The notes under the pieces are model-generated. The model saw nothing but the letters and a program-made list of their open reading frames with translations, did not search any database and was not told where the DNA came from. From Christensenella sp034926635 (lineage in GTDB: Bacteria; Bacillota; Clostridia; Christensenellales; Christensenellaceae), in assembly GCA_034926635.1 (NCBI GenBank), contig JAYFQX010000003.1:1-64000 (forward strand): a DNA stretch of 64,000 nucleotides, in the 5' to 3' direction. Positions within the stretch are counted from its first letter, which is position 1. The number at the start of each line of letters is the position of its first letter. Of this stretch, positions 62,190 to 64,000 are shown in pieces. Made by a program: the position numbers and the translations under genes.

Positions 62190-62903
62190 ATGAAAAAAAT
62201 ATTGATAGTCGCATTGGCAGCCGTATTTTGCGCTGCCTTCACATTTGCCGGGTGTTCTGCTTCTAACGGATCCAGCGCATCGCAATCTGCCGCAGCTTCA
62301 CAATCTGCGCAGGATGACCAAATTTTGGCGGTAAAGGGTGAGATCACGGAAATTACAGTCAATGGCGATACAACTTCTGTTACGGTAAGCAACGGTTCTG
62401 AAGATGCCGCATACCAAACCCTTGTACTCAATATCACCGAGGATACTCCCATTGAAATCAATGGCAAAACCGATGATTATGATGACGGCATGCTGAAAAC
62501 CGGAGACTCTGTAGAGGCTTACCTTTCTTCTAACTCCCCGGTCACTGCGTCCGAACCACCTATTGCTACGCCAAACCGCGTTGTGGTGATATCACAGGGC
62601 GCTGCATCCTCAGCCGCTGTCCAAACGGAATACGAAGGAACCATCACCGAAATTACAAAAGATGGCGAGAATGTAATCCTTTATGTGCAGGAAGATGAAA
62701 CTGCTGATCCGGCAGATGATGTAAATGCCGTGGTTTCCGGAGAAACGATTATCGTTTCCGAAACTTCCGGAAGCAATTTAACCGCAGATGATTTGCAGGT
62801 CGGGCAGAAAATCACCGTGACCACCAACGGTGTGGCGACATTTTCCATTCCGCCGCAGGTGAGCGCGCAATCTATTGCAATTCACGACGCGCAGACAAAA
62901 TAA
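62190..62903 (+). CDS. Lipoprotein with two related beta domains, function unknown
   Basis: A 237-residue protein with lipobox TFAGC, a Ser/Ala/Gln linker and two similar halves. Each begins with a GxITEIT segment (VKGEITEITVNG and YEGTITEITKDG) followed by a strand-rich, OB-like stretch and a GDSVEAY/GQKITVT turn, so an internal duplication is likely. DUF3221-like proteins have this style. RBS GGAGGA. Single gene with its own terminator. Confidence 0.72.
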   Translation: MKKILIVALAAVFCAAFTFAGCSASNGSSASQSAAASQSAQDDQILAVKGEITEITVNGDTTSVTVSNGSEDAAYQTLVLNITEDTPIEINGKTDDYDDGMLKTGDSVEAYLSSNSPVTASEPPIATPNRVVVISQGAASSAAVQTEYEGTITEITKDGENVILYVQEDETADPADDVNAVVSGETIIVSETSGSNLTADDLQVGQKITVTTNGVATFSIPPQVSAQSIAIHDAQTK

Positions 62904-62940
62904 TAACATAAAATCCGTATATAACGGTTTATCTTGTTAC

Positions 62941-62968
62941 AAAAGGCTCCGGTATACCGGAGCCTTTT
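62941..62968. terminator. Bidirectional terminator between lipoprotein and argF
   Basis: A 28-base perfect palindrome (AAAAGGCTCCGGTA and its complement) with T-richness on the plus side and A/T-richness on the minus side. It ends both convergent transcripts. Confidence 0.88.
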
Positions 62969-62999
62969 GTAATCTTTTCATGAAAATCATCGTAATTTT

Positions 63000-63911
63000 T
63001 TATTGCGCGCCATCCATGACTGTTACCATAACGGCTTTTTGTGCATGCAGCCGGTTTTCCGCTTCATCAAAAATTTCCTGCGCATGCGCTTCGAAAACTT
63101 CTGTTGTGATTTCTTCTTCCCTGTGCGCCGGCAGGCAATGCTGTACCATGGCGTCGGGTTTTGCCACAGCCATTACATCTTTGTTGATCTGGATTCCAGT
63201 AAAAGCCTTTTTCCGTTCTTCCGCCTGCGATTCCTGTCCCATAGACGCCCATACATCGGTAAACAACACATCCGCATCCTTTGCGGCTGCGTAAACATCC
63301 TGAGAAATCGAAAAATTTGGATTTCCGTTTGCAAATTCCAAGACGGAAGCGTCGGGATAATAGTCTTTCGGGATCGCACAGGCAACCTGCATCCCTACCT
63401 TCAATCCGCCGACGATCAACGAATTCGCCATGTTATTTCCATCGCCGATATAGGCCATCTTCAACCCGTCAAAACTTTTTTTATATTCCCTGATCGTTTG
63501 CAGGTCCGCAAGTACCTGGCACGGATGCGCAAAATCGGTGAGACCGTTAATGATCGGGATATCACCGTATTTTGCGAGATCTTCCACCTCCTGCTGTGCG
63601 AAGGTGCGGATCATAATCCCATCAAGGTACCGCGATAAAACGCGCGCCGTATCTTGCACCGGCTCACCCCTGCCGATCTGCAAATCGTTTGAAGAAAGGA
63701 ACAGCGGATATCCGCCGAGCTGCACCATTCCTACCTCAAAAGAGACCCTGGTACGCGTAGAGGATTTCTGGAAAATCATCCCCAGCGTTTTTCCCGCTAA
63801 AATCGGATGCTTAATCCCCTGTTTGGTTTCAGCTTTCAATTTGTCCGCTAAATCGAGTATCTCTATAATCTGCTCTTTGCTCAGATCGCTCATTTTCAGC
63901 AAATGTTTCAT
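63000..63911 (-). CDS. argF: Ornithine carbamoyltransferase
   Basis: The 303-residue protein is a standard carbamoyltransferase. SSTRTR (50-55) binds carbamoyl phosphate, HPCQ and DGNNMANS hold further ligands, and HCLPAHR is the ornithine-site signature. It makes citrulline for arginine synthesis. Anabolic rather than catabolic use is suggested by the ArgR-type box upstream. No other arginine gene is in the window. Confidence 0.95.
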   Translation of the reverse strand: MKHLLKMSDLSKEQIIEILDLADKLKAETKQGIKHPILAGKTLGMIFQKSSTRTRVSFEVGMVQLGGYPLFLSSNDLQIGRGEPVQDTARVLSRYLDGIMIRTFAQQEVEDLAKYGDIPIINGLTDFAHPCQVLADLQTIREYKKSFDGLKMAYIGDGNNMANSLIVGGLKVGMQVACAIPKDYYPDASVLEFANGNPNFSISQDVYAAAKDADVLFTDVWASMGQESQAEERKKAFTGIQINKDVMAVAKPDAMVQHCLPAHREEEITTEVFEAHAQEIFDEAENRLHAQKAVMVTVMDGAQ

Positions 63912-63953
63912 TTTGGCACCCCTTTTTCTATGATAATTATTTCAATATTTATA

Positions 63954-63984
63954 ATTATACATTGAAATGAATATTTATGCAATA
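63954..63984 (-). promoter_or_regulatory. argF promoter with overlapping ARG box
   Basis: Minus strand TTGCAT (63978-63983), 18-bp spacer, TATAAT (63954-63959). AATGAATATTTATGCAAT (63967-63984) matches the ArgR operator pattern TGAATA-N4-TGCA and covers the -35 box. ArgR with arginine would repress argF. Confidence 0.75.
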
Positions 63985-64000
63985 CATTTTTTATCTTTCC

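Overview
This window looks like chromosome from a strictly anaerobic, Gram-positive-type bacterium of the class Clostridia. The signs are the three [FeFe]-hydrogenase maturases (hydE, hydG, hydF), a desulfoferrodoxin, a lysine (L-box) riboswitch, B. subtilis-like PhoPR/Pst organisation, strong AGGAGG ribosome binding sites, sigma-A-type promoters with 16-18 bp spacers, and lipoproteins with Ala/Ser/Glu-rich linkers. A gut lineage such as Christensenellaceae would fit, but that is a guess. I see no rRNA, tRNA, CRISPR array or prophage. The only mobile DNA is the end of an IS3-type element at the left edge.

Layout. 1-141: IS end with the first 21 codons of its first ORF. 347-2240: MarR repressor and MATE pump with two operator palindromes. 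2446-7038: a four-gene envelope-sugar operon (GT2, membrane GT-C, WecE-type sugar aminotransferase, ATP-grasp ligase). 7278-14464: a seven-gene housekeeping operon (M20 hydrolase, methyltransferase, Hsp33, TPR, HD, RNA methyltransferase, PHP). 14601-19501 (+): lysine riboswitch, asd, dapA, a dapB-ACT fusion and an FAD enzyme. 19575-22509: lepA-hemW. 22600-25069 (+): LUD protein and phosphohexomutase. 25144-26358: MFS transporter.

26507-36451 is the most distinctive accessory region. A LacI-type regulator is followed by a nine-gene set: myo-inositol-phosphate synthase, PfkB kinase, Gfo/Idh oxidoreductase, sugar ABC transporter (binding protein, double ATPase, permease), SIS isomerase and HAD phosphatase (plus the separately promoted regulator). 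The 407-bp spacer carries promoter-operator modules, and GC-rich hairpins sit in three of the operon's gaps. The gene content suggests sugar or cyclitol uptake and phosphate chemistry joined to inositol-phosphate formation, which I do not recognise as a described pathway.

36662-43485 is the complete phosphate operon pstSCAB-phoU-phoP-phoR, with phased PhoP boxes upstream of pstS. It is followed by a secreted glucosaminidase, a cyclophilin, hydEGF and a hexokinase. On the + strand at 50443-55724 are a polar amino-acid ABC transporter, a ribokinase-like kinase, an acyl-ACP thioesterase and a phosphofructokinase. The last part has a homocysteine methyltransferase/PQQ-propeller/lipoprotein operon, a small membrane protein, desulfoferrodoxin, a dGTPase-like HD protein, a lipoprotein and argF with an ARG box.

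Starts were chosen by ribosome binding site and conserved N-terminus, so several genes are shorter than the longest open frame. Functions come from reading motifs; no database search was run.
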